Shown here: positions 11,475-21,892 of the stretch, in pieces
How positions within the stretch are numbered: position 1 is the stretch's first letter
Layout: every line of letters starts with the position of its first letter
Origin: Niebla homalea
Taxonomy: Eukaryota > Ascomycota > Lecanoromycetes > Lecanorales > Ramalinaceae
Direction of reading: 5' to 3'
Assembly (NCBI GenBank): GCA_019925105.1
Contig: JAHGAU010000039.1
Location: forward strand, 400,488-464,487
DNA: 64,000 bases
Notes under the pieces: model-generated
The model's input: only the letters and a program-made list of their open reading frames with translations
The model's database searches: none
Told to the model about the DNA's origin: nothing
Program-made: the position numbers and the translations under genes

Positions 11475-11817
11475 TATTAATAGTTAACGTTATTTTTATA
11501 CCGGTACTATAATAATACGCTATATTATTATATTAAGGTAAGCCGTTAAGCCTTAATAAAGGGCCTTAATAACGGTTTTAATATACGTTATTTATAAACC
11601 GTAATTTAACAGACGTAAAGCAGGGTAATTATTACTTTTACCTTAAGTAAAAACTATATTTTAATTCTTTTTAAGTTCTTTAAGAATTAATCTTATTATT
11701 AATCTACTTATTAAAGTAATACTTAAGTATCCAGACCTTAACGTTACGTCTTTTATACCTACCTTTACTAGTCCCGCCGGCGTGCCGCCAGCGGAGTCAG
11801 TCTAACACTTAACGTTA
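11475..11817 (+). repeat. 3' LTR of Gypsy A (343-bp type)
   Basis: It starts TATTAATAGTTAACG (RIP form of TGTTAGCAGCTAGCG) and ends TCAGTCTAACA. The last 50 bp are unmutated and contain the hairpin CCGCCGGC-GTGCC-GCCAGCGG (11774-11794). It is followed by the TSD CTTAA (11818-11822) and by the tail of LINE1. Confidence 0.9.
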
Positions 11818-11932
11818 TAAGTATTAAGTTTTTGCGGTTATTAACAAGGCTAAAAGGCCGCGTATTAAGGAACGCCGGAATTAGCTTAGCTAGATCCGTA
11901 GTATAAATAAATCAATCAATCAATCAATCAAT
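11818..11932 (+). mobile_element. LINE1: 3' end and (TCAA)n tail, right part
   Basis: After the TSD CTTAA the LINE sequence resumes and matches LINE2 at 21773-21892 (AAGGCTAAAAGGCCGCG, GGAACGCCGGAATTAGC, TAGATCCGTA). It ends in a clean tail of five ATCA units (11911-11932), the simple-repeat 3' end of the element. RIP is light here. Confidence 0.85.
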
Positions 11933-12559
11933 ATTTATTTTAAACTTATCGCTTTAATTGAAAAAAAAAGGAAACCGTAATCGGCTAGTTTAACCCTAGT
12001 TCACCTTAAATACTAACTCAATTTAAATAAAAACCTTTCCTTTATAGTTACTTACCTTAATATTATAACTGAGTTTTTATATTAATCCGATTAAAATTAA
12101 TAATTATTTTAAATCCTTAATTTATTATTTCCGTTAAAAATCTTTTACTTTTTAATATTATAGTCCGCGGTAAGGATTTAATAATAATATTAAGCTTAAT
12201 CGGAAGGAAACGGCCTTAATTATATAACTTTATTTTTTTTTAACATTTAGATTTTATTTTAAATATTTTATTATATAGCTTTTTAAATTAACCTTATTTA
12301 ATCTTAACTTTAACCTTTTAACGTTAAATCCTAATAACCTTTTTTTACCGGCCTTATATAGTAATTAAGCTTATTTAAGGTTAACTATAAATACCGGTAA
12401 ATTACCGGATATTTATTGTTGTTTTATTTATATTAATTATATAATTTACCGGATAAAAATTAAAGGCTCTTAATAAAATCGTTCCCTACCCTTAAAATAT
12501 TTAATTATTCTGTAGTTTATTTTCCGCACTCAAAAATTCCATTCCGCCACGCTCGCCCC
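11933..12559 (-). mobile_element. SINE-like element, copy 1 (3' end missing)
   Basis: It is about 85-90% identical by eye to the 732-bp insertion at 19399-20130, with mainly RIP-type differences. The 5' end (minus strand, at 12559) begins GGGGCGAGCG, followed by TGGCGGAATGG at 12549-12539, which fits the consensus of a polymerase III A box (TRGYNNARNGG). The last 100 bp and tail of the family are missing here, and the homology starts right after the LINE1 tail. It has no coding capacity that I can see. Confidence 0.65.
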
Positions 12560-12560
12560 T

Positions 12561-12868
12561 AAGGTTTAAATTTAATAAAGGTTAATTATAAATTACTTTT
12601 TAAATCGTAATTGAATTTCTTAATTAAAGTTATAACTTAATTAATAAACGTAATTATTGGTTTTTAATTTATAGCGTCTTTACGTATATATTATATCTGA
12701 TTTAATTAATTAAAAAGTTAATACTCCGGAATTCCAAATTAAAATAAAATTTAAGGGTATTATAAAGAAAACTTATTTTATTAAGGAGTTTTATTTAAGT
12801 TATATTATTTATTTTTAAAGTTTATTAATTATAAGTTTTATTTAATATATTCGGATTTATAAAGGTAA
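12561..12868. other. unassigned RIP-mutated sequence
   Basis: Some 310 bp of TA-rich sequence are the left flank of the solo LTR insertion. No frame, repeat or motif is recognisable. Together with 13248-13603 it was continuous before the LTR element inserted. Confidence 0.5.
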
Positions 12869-12873
12869 GTATT

Positions 12874-13242
12874 TGTTAGACAGGTCCGCCGGCTCACAGC
12901 TGGCGGGGCTAGTTAAAAGGGGTTTATAGAAGACGTAAAGTATAACTATAGATTTAATGTTTAAATTTAAAAGGTAAATTAATTCTTAAGGAATTATTAA
13001 CTGGCTAAATATAAGCCTATCTTAAATAACCGGTTTTAAGGGTAGCTTGGATTACGATGGTAATAGCTTTAACCCCGGTTATGGTTATATATACCTATAT
13101 ATAAAAGGCTTAAACTCCTGAAGCCTTTAGTTCTAAAAGCTACCGCTCAGACGGCTACGCCACTTAACCATAGCCCTTAAGTAAGCCGGTGCTTAGTATG
13201 CTTGGTATGCGCTAGGCGCTTACTGAGCGCTAGGCGCTAACA
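12874..13242 (-). repeat. solo LTR, 369-bp type, with TSD GTATT
   Basis: It runs from TGTTAGACAGG to AGGCGCTAACA (minus-strand sense) and is flanked by GTATT at 12869-12873 and 13243-13247. It is a solo LTR left by recombination of a full element. It is far less mutated than the LTRs of B and C, so it serves as the best copy of this LTR type. The terminal hairpin is intact at 12886-12906 (CCGCCGGC-TCACA-GCTGGCGG). The sense-strand start carries tandem GCGCCTAGCGC motifs. Confidence 0.9.
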
Positions 13243-13247
13243 GTATT

Positions 13248-13603
13248 AAATACTTTTTAATAAAATTAATAAACTTAATTTTATAAATAATCTTAAGCCG
13301 CTTAATAAAGATATAAACGTTACCGGTACCGTTAAAGTAACCAAGTTCTTTAATATAGAAACGGTTTTTTTTTAGGATAAAGTTAAAGATATAGTTTTTT
13401 CCTTCTTTTTCTCTTATAGGATATTATTATTATTAAAGTTTTTATTAATAAAAAAAATATTATATTTTTAATGCTTAAATTTACCATATGAAAATAAACA
13501 TATCTTAAAAATAATGACTTTATTAATAAGTTATTCATTTAACTTTTAAATCCTATCAATTTTAAGGTTTATTTCTTTAAATAATTTGAAAATATTATTA
13601 TTT
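13248..13603. other. unassigned RIP-mutated sequence
   Basis: TA-rich sequence with no recognisable gene. It contains pyrimidine runs (about 13395-13430) and a few CA/TG dinucleotides. It is the right flank of the solo LTR and the left flank of the next LTR fragment. Confidence 0.5.
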
Positions 13604-13784
13604 GTTAGACTGACTCCGCTGGCGGCACGCCGGCGGGACTAGTAAAGGTAGGTGTAGAAGACGTAGCGTTACGGTCTGGATACTTAAGTATTACTTTAAT
13701 AAGTAAATTAATAGTAAAATTAATTCTTAAGGAACTTAAAAAGAATTAAGGTATGGTTTTTACTTAAGGTAAAAGTAATAACTA
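13604..13784 (-). repeat. LTR fragment, 343-bp type, truncated
   Basis: It matches the 3' half of the LTRs of element A in reverse orientation, starting TGTTAGACTGACTCCGC with the hairpin CCGCTGGC...GCCGGCGG. Homology ends at 13784, exactly where the 144-bp element begins, and does not resume clearly behind it, so half of the LTR is lost. It is little affected by RIP (the hairpin is intact). Confidence 0.8.
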
Positions 13785-13928
13785 TGTTGGTGTATGGACC
13801 AAAAAGTGTAATAATATATAAATAATAATTCTACCTGAAGGATGGGAGCATTATAAGGATGCCTGTCCTTTACGTATAAATAGGTATCCTATATTTATCA
13901 ACACTTTTATATATATATACGTATAATA
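13785..13928 (+). mobile_element. 144-bp short element, copy 1
   Basis: It begins TGTTGGTGTATGGACC and ends in the RIP form of CACATAACA. A second copy of exactly the same length lies at 34916-35059, and the two differ nearly only by C/T and G/A changes. The termini TGTT...AACA are short inverted repeats compatible with a MITE, and also with a very small solo LTR (TG...CA). No target duplication is clear at either copy. No coding capacity. Confidence 0.7.
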
Positions 13929-15325
13929 AATATTATTAAAAAAAAAGGCTATTATTTATAATAACGTTTAACTTAATATACCAATATAAATATTAATACT
14001 TAACAATACGTTATACTCCCTATATCTTATATTCTTATGTAAAAGTCTTACCCAATTTTACGGGGGCGGCCGTAACTACGTTTAAGACGGAGCGTATAAG
14101 GAGTACCGGTAAATAATAAGGGTATTACTTTAATAAATAATGAAGTAAATTTATTATAGCGGGTAATAATAACGTTATTGAATTCAGGATACGTAATATA
14201 GAATTTACGTAGTAAGTCTAGGTATAACTCTGATAACGGAAGCTTACTATTATATTCTATACTTTAAATAACTTATTTAATTAAGTATTTATTATTTCTT
14301 TCCTTATAAATAATTCTTTTAATAATATACTTTTCTTTATTCTTAGAATTAACTTTAAAAATAAACGGCGTATTATGGTTTAATTATTTATTAAAAAAGT
14401 CTTTTATTAAATTATTAATTAACTTAAGTATATTAATTAAAATAATTAATATTATTTTTATATTAATAAGTAATTTAAGCTTATATATAAAGTAATTGAT
14501 TTTCTTAATAATAAGGAAAGGTCCGGCGTATTATTGATATAGCTTATAATTTTTAATATTAAAGATATTATACTTATAATATAATTTTAAATAGATTAAA
14601 TCCTAAATATTAAATTAAATTAATTTATAACTTTAATTATACCGGAACTTAATTATTATTTATATAAATTTTAATAAGTTTTATATTTTTTTATAATTTT
14701 ATAGTTAAAATATATTATATTTAAGAATTAAAAAGGTTATTAAAAAGTTTAAAAAGTCACGGATATTTATATTATAATAAATTTTATTTAAAGTAAATTT
14801 AATTAACGTTAACTTTAAATTATTTAAAATATTTTAAATATATAAAATAATATTTATTTAATTATAATCCGGATACGTAATTATAAAATAATATAATATG
14901 ATTTTAACTATTTAATTAATCCGTTTTAATTAATAATTAATTTAAGGGTAATATATATTAAATATAAAAATATAAATATAAATTTTTTTAAATATAAATT
15001 TTTAAAATACGGAAATAAATTTATAATTTTTATTTAATATAATATTAAAGGGAATTCCTTATTTTTATCTTATTAATTCGGTTAATAATAACTTTACTTA
15101 ATTATTAACCTGAAATTTTAAATTATTAAGGAATAAGAATACTTATTTAAAAAACTTATCGGTAATAATAAAGAATATATCGTAATTATATTAATTTAAT
15201 AAAGCGATAATAAAATCTATATAAATTATATAAAAAATAATTAACGGGCTTAAAATTAATTAAGATAATTTATAAGGTATATACTTTTTAATTTAATTTA
15301 AATTATATTTAAGGTAATACGTAAT
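13929..15325 (-). mobile_element. Ty3/Gypsy element G, 3' part with integrase
   Basis: The minus strand encodes the end of pol of a Gypsy element different from A/B. The 5' direction is to the right, where LINE2 interrupts it; it continues at 21905. Left of about 14600 lies the 3' end, including a less mutated GC-richer stretch at 14050-14260, but no LTR boundary can be fixed. The duplicated 12 bp ATATTTCTATAA flank LINE2. Confidence 0.75.
14640..15300 (-). pseudogene. pol: integrase remnant of Gypsy G
   Basis: The minus strand reads IDFIIALLN (first catalytic Asp at 15215-15217), then DIFFIITDKF, a RIP-altered ISDRDxKF as IILNKNYKFI around 15010-15047, and the segment around the catalytic Glu as LKRINxIVKI near 14930 (Glu to Lys). 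Spacing and motifs fit the Ty3/Gypsy integrase core. Stops are TAA for CAA/TGG. The upstream RNase H domain is on the far side of LINE2 (22240-22700), at the distance expected once LINE2 is removed. Confidence 0.82.
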
Positions 15326-15337
15326 ATATTTCTATAA
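15326..15337. repeat. left TSD of LINE2 (ATATTTCTATAA)
   Basis: These twelve bases are perfectly repeated at 21893-21904 after the tail of LINE2. Confidence 0.92.
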
Positions 15338-15689
15338 CGAGAACGATGGCGATGAACAACGGGACCACAGAGGTTTAAAACGATGCACATATATATAGCT
15401 TAAGTAATAGTAAGGCAAGTACCTTAAATAAAATAAGCGGAAGCGGAATAAGGGTAGAAGTAAAGGGGGTAAAAGGGTAAACGGTTCCTATTAACGGAAA
15501 TAGTGGTAATTTATATGGACGGCACGATAAATATATAATAAAGAATTCTTAAATTAAATAAAGAATTTATAGTTAATAAGATACGCGTAAAAGGACGTAT
15601 ATAATACGTAAAGGTAACGTAGTTATAAAGGGTAAATAAAGGATAAAAAAGACAAGGATAATACGCGGCGACGGACAGAAAATAAGCGG

Positions 15690-17100
15690 GGGCGGAAAAA
15701 GCTTTATTAAATATATATAAATTAAGAAAGAGCCGGGTAAAGATAAAAAAGTATTAAATAATTAAAAATAAACTATAAAAAAGGGTAATTATTAAATATA
15801 TAAAGGGAATATAATAAGGGAAAAAATAATAAAAGCGTTAAAAAGTTTTTTTATAATTAAATAAAAGGATATTATACCAGAAACCTAATTAATACTATAG
15901 ATTAAGTTACGGGGGGTGAAAAACTTTTACGTAAAAGCAAAAACGGGATTAAGGGATTTAAAGAGGTTACGCGGAGTTTAAAAGGTATTAATAAAAATAC
16001 CAGCGAAAAGAAATAAAAAAAATTAAAGAAATTATATATAAAATAAGGGAGCGACGGGAGAAGCTTTATAAATAGAAATAAAGGTAAGTTAAGTAATAAG
16101 GATTATAAAAGTAATACTTATATTAATAATAAAAGAAATAAGAATTAAAAAGAAAACGGCGGTATTAAAAAAAATAAAAAAAATAATTATATAATTATTA
16201 AGTAAAAAAGAAAGGAATATAATTATAAAAACGAGCTTTTTATAATTAATAAAAGCGTTAAAAATAATAAAAGAACCATTAATAAAGTAAATTATTATAA
16301 TATATAAGTTATAAAGTAAGGATATTTTCCTTAATATAACTTTATTAAAGGCGAAAAAAGGACTTAAGAAATTAAAAGGATAAACCGGTAAAAAAGAATA
16401 TAAAACGGTAAAAATATTAAGGTAATTATTTATTATTATAATAAACGGGATATATTTAATAAGGTTTATAAGAAAAGAAAAAAAAGGCTACCTTAAGACG
16501 GATAAAGAGGGAAAATATAGCTTTTTATCCCGGGTTAAAGATTATTAACTATAGCCTTCCCCCCGTAATAAAGAGGTTAAATACCCTTAACCGGATAAAG
16601 AAATATTTTACGGTTATTTTAAATATAATATCGATAAAGATATATAATAATATCCTTAATAAAGGGGTAATAAAAGGTAAATCCCTTAAATTAATAAGGC
16701 TATAAAATTGAACGGCGGATATTTATTAATATTTTAAATATTAAGGGTACGGATATATTATTATGAGGTCTTTAAATAATACGAAATATACGGTATACGC
16801 CGGAGGGTATAATACGTATAAATACGCGGGCTTAATAATAAAGGGCTTAATAAAGAATACGTTAAAATACGTAATATATAAAAATTATAATTACTTAACG
16901 TAAGATTTACGGTATATAATAAGGTTTAAAAAATTTTAATATAAAGAAATTAAGATAATAATTAAGGTTTAACGTTATAATTTATATGAATTTAAACCGG
17001 TAAAATAATTAAAAATAATTTTAAAATTTAAATAAAACCCGTTAAATAAAAAAGGATAAAACGTAATAATTAATAACGTAAAAAAAAGGAAGCTTATAGT
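15690..17100 (+). pseudogene. ORF1 remnant of LINE2
   Basis: This Lys/Arg-rich, Ala/Gly-poor decayed frame(s) occupies the position of the Gag-like ORF1 of Tad1-clade LINEs, which binds the element RNA. Several stretches without stops are visible, but RIP makes domain recognition unreliable, and I could not place zinc knuckles with confidence. The assignment rests on its place between the LINE 5' end and the endonuclease. Confidence 0.5.
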
Positions 17101-17379
17101 AATATTAATCCTTAAAGCCAGCCGCTTAATTAACATAGTTATTATAATTAAAAAGCCGGAATAAATAACGTTTAATTTTAAAAAAAAAAAAAACTGTTTA
17201 TATAAATAAAAGTTAATAAGGAAAACTTAATAAAAATTAATATATAATACGTTTATACTTTTAAGCGTAATATAATATAATATAAGTAAAAAAATAGTTA
17301 AAGTTATAATATTAATATTTAAATTTAAGAAAATAAAAAATATTAATATTATAATAATATAAAAGTTATTATATAGTTC

Positions 17380-19398
17380 ATATCTACGTTTTTAATTAAT
17401 CCGGGAAATAATTTTTATTTAACCTTTAAAGGAAACGAGAAAATACGGATATATTTCTTTATAAATAAAAAGTTAAATATAAATAATTAAGATATTATTT
17501 ATTATAGAAAGAATCTATATATATTTTAAATTGTATAAAAAGGAAATATTAAAAGGAACTTAAATATTTATAATACGTATAATCCGCTATTAATTTATAA
17601 AAAAAAGGCCCTTTATAATCCCGTTACTTAAGGAGGTTATAATTATACTTAATAAGTATTTTTTAATAAGAGACTTTAATCTTTATTATATTAAATAAAA
17701 TAAAGAAAAACATATAATTAATTACGTTAAATTTAAGGAGTTATTAATAATTATTATCCGGTTTAATTTTACGTTATTAATGTTAAAAGGGATTATAATA
17801 TAAGAAAATTAAGGATTTAAGATTATAATTAACTTAATATTTAATTTAAAAGGTATTATTAATATAGTTATTATATACGGGCTATAAAAGGACTTAAAAT
17901 ATAATTCGGATTATATACCGATATAGATAACCCTAGATTAAACCGTTAATACGACCCTATTATTACCGGTAAGGAGGGCGTAAAAAATAATTAAAAAAGT
18001 AGAGATTTATATAAAAGCGGAGGAAACGATAATATAATTTACGGACCTTCCTTAATTAAATAATAAAGACCGGATCGACCTTTTTGTAAAATAAGTAATA
18101 AAAATATTAAATAAAATAATTAATAAGATAATCCCATTAATAAAACTTTTTTAAAGAGTTAAAATTTATTAAAATAAAGGGTATATAACTATAATTATAA
18201 AAGCGAAAAAATTAATTAAGTAAACTTTTAAATATAAGAATTAAGAAATACTTAATTAATTAAAAGTTACTTAAGAAAAAAAGAAAAATTATTAAAAAGG
18301 TTAAGTAAATATACTTTTAATTTATAATATATAATTTAACGGTCTTATTTTATAATATTTAAAAGTTAATAAAATATAATAAAGAACGGAGTAAGAAATT
18401 AAAGTTTATTTTTAAATTCTTACCCTTTAAGAAACCCGATAATATATTAATTAATATCTTTAACGGTAAAATTAAAATTTTTAAAAGAATATTTTTCCCT
18501 CCTTTATTAAAAATTAATTTAAATAATATTAATAACGTTATATACCCCGACCCCGTATTAATAAATAAGGTAATAATATAAAATATAATAATTAAAGCGA
18601 TTAATAAATTAAAAAAATAAAGCCTTAAAATTAAATAAGATTTTTAATAAATTTTTATTAATAATAACCTTATTATTTAAAAGGGTTTTTACTTATTTTT
18701 TTTAAGTATATTTTAATATTAATTATTATTTATATAAATTTAAAAAAGTAAAAATAATTATCCTTAAGAAGTTTATTAAGCCGGATTATTTTAAAGTAAA
18801 ATCTTATAGACTTATTATACTTTTATATACGTTAAGGAAAGCCTTAAAGATAATAATAATAAAGATCCTTAATAACTATATAAAGAATTACGGATTTCTT
18901 TTTAATTAATAAATAAAAATAAAAAAAGGTCGGTTAATAAAAATAGCCCTTAAAGGATTAATCGACGGTATATATATAATATAAAGTTACGGGAAGAAAT
19001 ATATTATAAATCTTTTTTTCTCGATATTATAAGTATTTTTAATAAAATAAATTATTAAAGGTTATTATATAACTTAAGGAAGAAGAAGATATTACTTTTC
19101 TTACTTAAGTAAATAAAAAGTTTCTTAAATAATTAAGTTACGTTAATTAACTTAAGATAAAAAATAAATTTAATAAAGCCCGTTATAATAAGGATTCTTT
19201 AAAGATTATTTATTTTTCTTATATTATTCTTATTTTTTAACGGTTTATTAATTAAGGAGTTTATTAAGTTAAAATAAAAAATTTAAGTTAAAAACTTTAT
19301 TAACGACGTTTACCTTTTAACCTATAATACCTTTATACGTATAAATTATTTAGAATTAAAATAGGCTTATAAAGTTTATCTTTAATAAATAAGAATTT
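17380..19398 (+). pseudogene. ORF2 remnant of LINE2: AP endonuclease and reverse transcriptase (5' part)
   Basis: The endonuclease motif reads LIRDFNLYYIK at 17663-17698 (RIP form of LxGDFNLHHxxW). In the same frame, NSDYIPI at 17903-17923 is the RIP form of the C-terminal SDHxPI motif. The RT follows: ALKIIIIKILNNYIKNYGFL (18840-18900) corresponds to the KALExxxAxxLxxYxExxGLLP block, GRLIKIALKGLIDGIY to the Q-x-G-RKGRST-E-A block, and FINDVYLLTY at 19296-19325 to the FVDD catalytic box (first Asp now Asn). RT reading continues to AYKVYL at about 19380, where the SINE-like element interrupts it. EN-RT order and motifs indicate the Tad1 clade. Confidence 0.85.
19387..19398. repeat. left TSD of SINE-like copy 2 (AAATAAGAATTT)
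   Basis: It is repeated perfectly at 20131-20142 behind the insertion. The 12-bp length equals that of the LINE2 TSD, pointing to the same target-primed machinery. Confidence 0.9.
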
Positions 19399-20130
19399 GA
19401 TTGATTGATTAATTTGTTTATACACGAGTCTAGTTACTTTAAGTTAATTTCGGCATTCTATAATACTGGTAACTAGGCTACGGTTATTTTAATATTTATA
19501 CTTATTTTAAACTTATCGCTTCAATTTAAAGAAAAAAAAGGAAACCGTAATCGGTTAACTTAACCTTAATTTACCTTAAATATTAACCCGATTTAAATAA
19601 AAACTTCTTTTTTATAGTTATTTACCTTAATATTATAACTAAGTCTTTACGTTAATCCGATTAAAATTAATAATTACCTTAAATCCTTAATTTATTATTT
19701 CCGTTAAAAATTTTTTATTTTTTAACGTTATAACTTATAATAAAGATTTAATAATAATATTAAGCTTAATCGGGGAAAAGTAGTCCCGATTATATAACTT
19801 TATTTCTCTTAATACTTAAACTCCGTTTTAAATATTTCGTTATATAATTTTTCGGATTAACTTTATTTAATTTTAACTTTAACCTTTTAATATTAAATCC
19901 CCATAACCCCTTTTTACCGGCCCTACGTAGTAATTAAGCTTATTTAAGGTTAACTACGGGTACCGGTAAATTATTAGATATTTATTATTACTTTATCTAT
20001 ATTAATTACGTAATTTACCGGATAAGGTTTAAGGGCTCTTAATGAAATCGTCCTCCACCCTTAAAATGTTCGATAATTCTATAGTTTATCTTCTGCACTC
20101 AAAAATGCCATTCCGCCACGCTCGCCCCCC
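19399..20130 (-). mobile_element. SINE-like element, copy 2 (complete, 732 bp)
   Basis: It sits in the RT of LINE2 between perfect 12-bp TSDs, minus orientation. The 5' end (20130) starts GGGGGGCGAGCG, followed by TGGCGGAATGG (20118-20108), an exact fit to the polymerase III A-box consensus; a B box is not convincing. The 3' end (left) is a tail of ATCA units, preceded by about 50 bp similar to the LINE 3' end (GAATGCCGAAATTAACTTA against GAACGCCGGAATTAGCTTA; TAGAC and TATAAA blocks at matching spacing). No coding capacity is seen. At 732 bp it is long for a SINE, so a non-autonomous LINE derivative is the alternative. Confidence 0.78.
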
Positions 20131-20142
20131 AAATAAGAATTT

Positions 20143-21780
20143 ATAAGGCTTAATTTATGTTATATAAATATAAGTTTATTTATATAATTAAAAGCTTAAG
20201 GCTATATGATATAATAATTATAATAGACTTAAATAGAATTACGGTAAAGCCAGATATTAATATTAAAGTCCTTAACCTTTAAATAAATAAAAAGCTTAAT
20301 TAAAAAAAACTATATAAGAAAAATTTAAAAGAAAATAACTTTATAAAAAAAAGGCTTTATTTATCTTATTATATCGATATAAAAAGTTACGTTATAAAAG
20401 GCCCGGATTATTTATTAAGCTTTAATAAAGTTAATTATAATATATACTATAATTATTTAATATATATTTAAGGGTATTGCGGGATATTAAAAGAGCTTAT
20501 TTAAATATTATAGAAAATCTAGAATTAATATTTAAGAATAATTAATAATACTTATAAAATAACCTTTATCCCGGTATTAAAGTTTGAAATCTTTATATTA
20601 TTAATTAAAGTTTTATTAAATTAAATAATCGCTTAAATAAAATTAAAGAAATATATATATTTAATTATAATAATAGGAAATAAACGGATCCGTTAGAATC
20701 TTAATAAATTTTAAGTTAAAAGGAATAAATTAAAAATATTTATCCCTTTTTCTATTAAAACGAAATAAGAATAAGTTAAGAAAGAAATTAACCTTACCGG
20801 TATCCCGGAGGTTAATTTAAGCGTATATAAATTCCCGTTAAACGTAAAAAAAACTAAGATTAAAAGGATTTAAAGAGCGAAGGTTATAATAATTATTTTA
20901 TAAATTATAATAAAGTAAATTGAATATTAACGGAGGTATAAGGACTTTATACCTTAAGGTTATTATTATTTAACTTTTAATAAAAAAAAGATTATTAATA
21001 AGTATCTTTATTATTATAATATTATAAGGAAGGGTAATAACGTATTAATAATTTAACTCCGGATAAATAAAAACGGTTTAATTTACTTTTTATTTATTAT
21101 ATATATTAAAAATCGGATAAATATTAGATATAAATATAAATAAAGAAAATAAAACGTTATATATATTTTTATTTTTTATTTTTTATTTACGGAAATTAAA
21201 TTAAGACTTATAATAAAAGTTAATATTTAGAATTACCGTTAAATATTATTTACGAAATAAAGTATCCGGGTAGCCGTTAAGTTTATAATATTTACCGGAT
21301 TATTATTATAATTTAATTTCACTATAAAGATAAATAAAGTTATTAAAAATTTTACGGAAAAAGCCCGTTATTAATTAAAGAAGAAAAAAAGAAGCGGAAA
21401 TTAACTATATTAATTATATAAACCAGAAAGCATTTTTTATAACCGTAAAGATATAATAATAAATATTTATTAAAAATCCTTAAAGGAATTAACGGCGATA
21501 ATAATATAAAAGGGATATATATTAAGTACGTAAATATTAATAAAAATATTTAAAGGTATTACGTAAAGTTAAGGTAATATAGATATATAAAGGAGCGGAA
21601 AAGTAATAAGCTTAAGGGTAGCCCTTATAAAAATATAATTATAATATTATAGATTTTCTTAAGGAAGTTAGAATATAAAAAGTATATAAATTAATTACGA
21701 CTTTTTAAACGGCCGTTAATATCCTTTACCTTAAGGGATAAAGGATAAAGGCCTAGTAAATACCGGTTTTTATTTTAACG
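20143..21780 (+). pseudogene. ORF2 remnant of LINE2, C-terminal part
   Basis: This is the continuation of the LINE2 polyprotein after the insertion (thumb, possible RNase H, C-terminal part). It is heavily mutated and Lys/Asn/Tyr-rich. It aligns over most of its length with LINE1 (3041-4190), which supports its limits. No catalytic residues are clear. The unmutated end from about 21800 is untranslated. Confidence 0.6.
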
Positions 21781-21865
21781 TTATAAGTATCAGGTTTTTA
21801 TAATTATTAATAAGGCTAAAAGGCCGCGTATTAAGGAACGCCGGAATTAACTTAACTAGATCCGT

Positions 21866-21892
21866 AATATAAATCAATTAATCAATCAATCA
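21866..21892 (+). repeat. (TCAA)n tail of LINE2
   Basis: ATCA repeat units with one RIP change end the LINE directly before its right TSD (21893-21904). The same tail ends LINE1 (11911-11932) and the SINE-like copy 2 (19399-19412, complementary strand). Confidence 0.9.

Larger units (their letters stand above)
4203..11817 (+). mobile_element. complete Ty3/Gypsy LTR retrotransposon A (7.6 kb)
   Basis: The element has LTRs of 341 and 343 bp at its ends, a 5-bp TSD (CTTAA), then gag with a zinc knuckle, protease/RT/RNase H/integrase in the order of Metaviridae, an antisense reading frame, a tandem duplication with a hairpin, and a polypurine tract next to the 3' LTR. It is inserted in LINE1. 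All coding parts carry many RIP stops, so it is dead. Both LTRs are mutated in their inner parts but hardly at all at the element's outer edges. Confidence 0.92.
15338..21892 (+). mobile_element. LINE2: full-length Tad1-like non-LTR retrotransposon
   Basis: It is flanked by a perfect 12-bp TSD, begins with an unmutated leader (CGAGAACGATGGCGATGAAC), carries two decayed ORFs (nucleic-acid-binding ORF1; AP endonuclease plus RT ORF2), and ends in a simple-repeat tail of ATCA units. It totals 6555 bp including the 732-bp SINE-like insertion, so the LINE itself is about 5.8 kb. It is inserted into the pol gene of Gypsy G. The internal parts are strongly RIP-mutated, the first 60 bp and last 100 bp lightly. 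Confidence 0.9.

Noticed and set aside
4203..11817. Swapped flanks of two 343-bp repeats taken as ectopic recombination
   Set aside because: The LINE halves on both sides are explained more simply by one complete Gypsy element inserted in the LINE with TSD CTTAA.
11911..11932. (ATCA)n microsatellite as an independent locus
   Set aside because: It is the 3' tail of the LINE; the same tail ends LINE2 and the SINE-like element.
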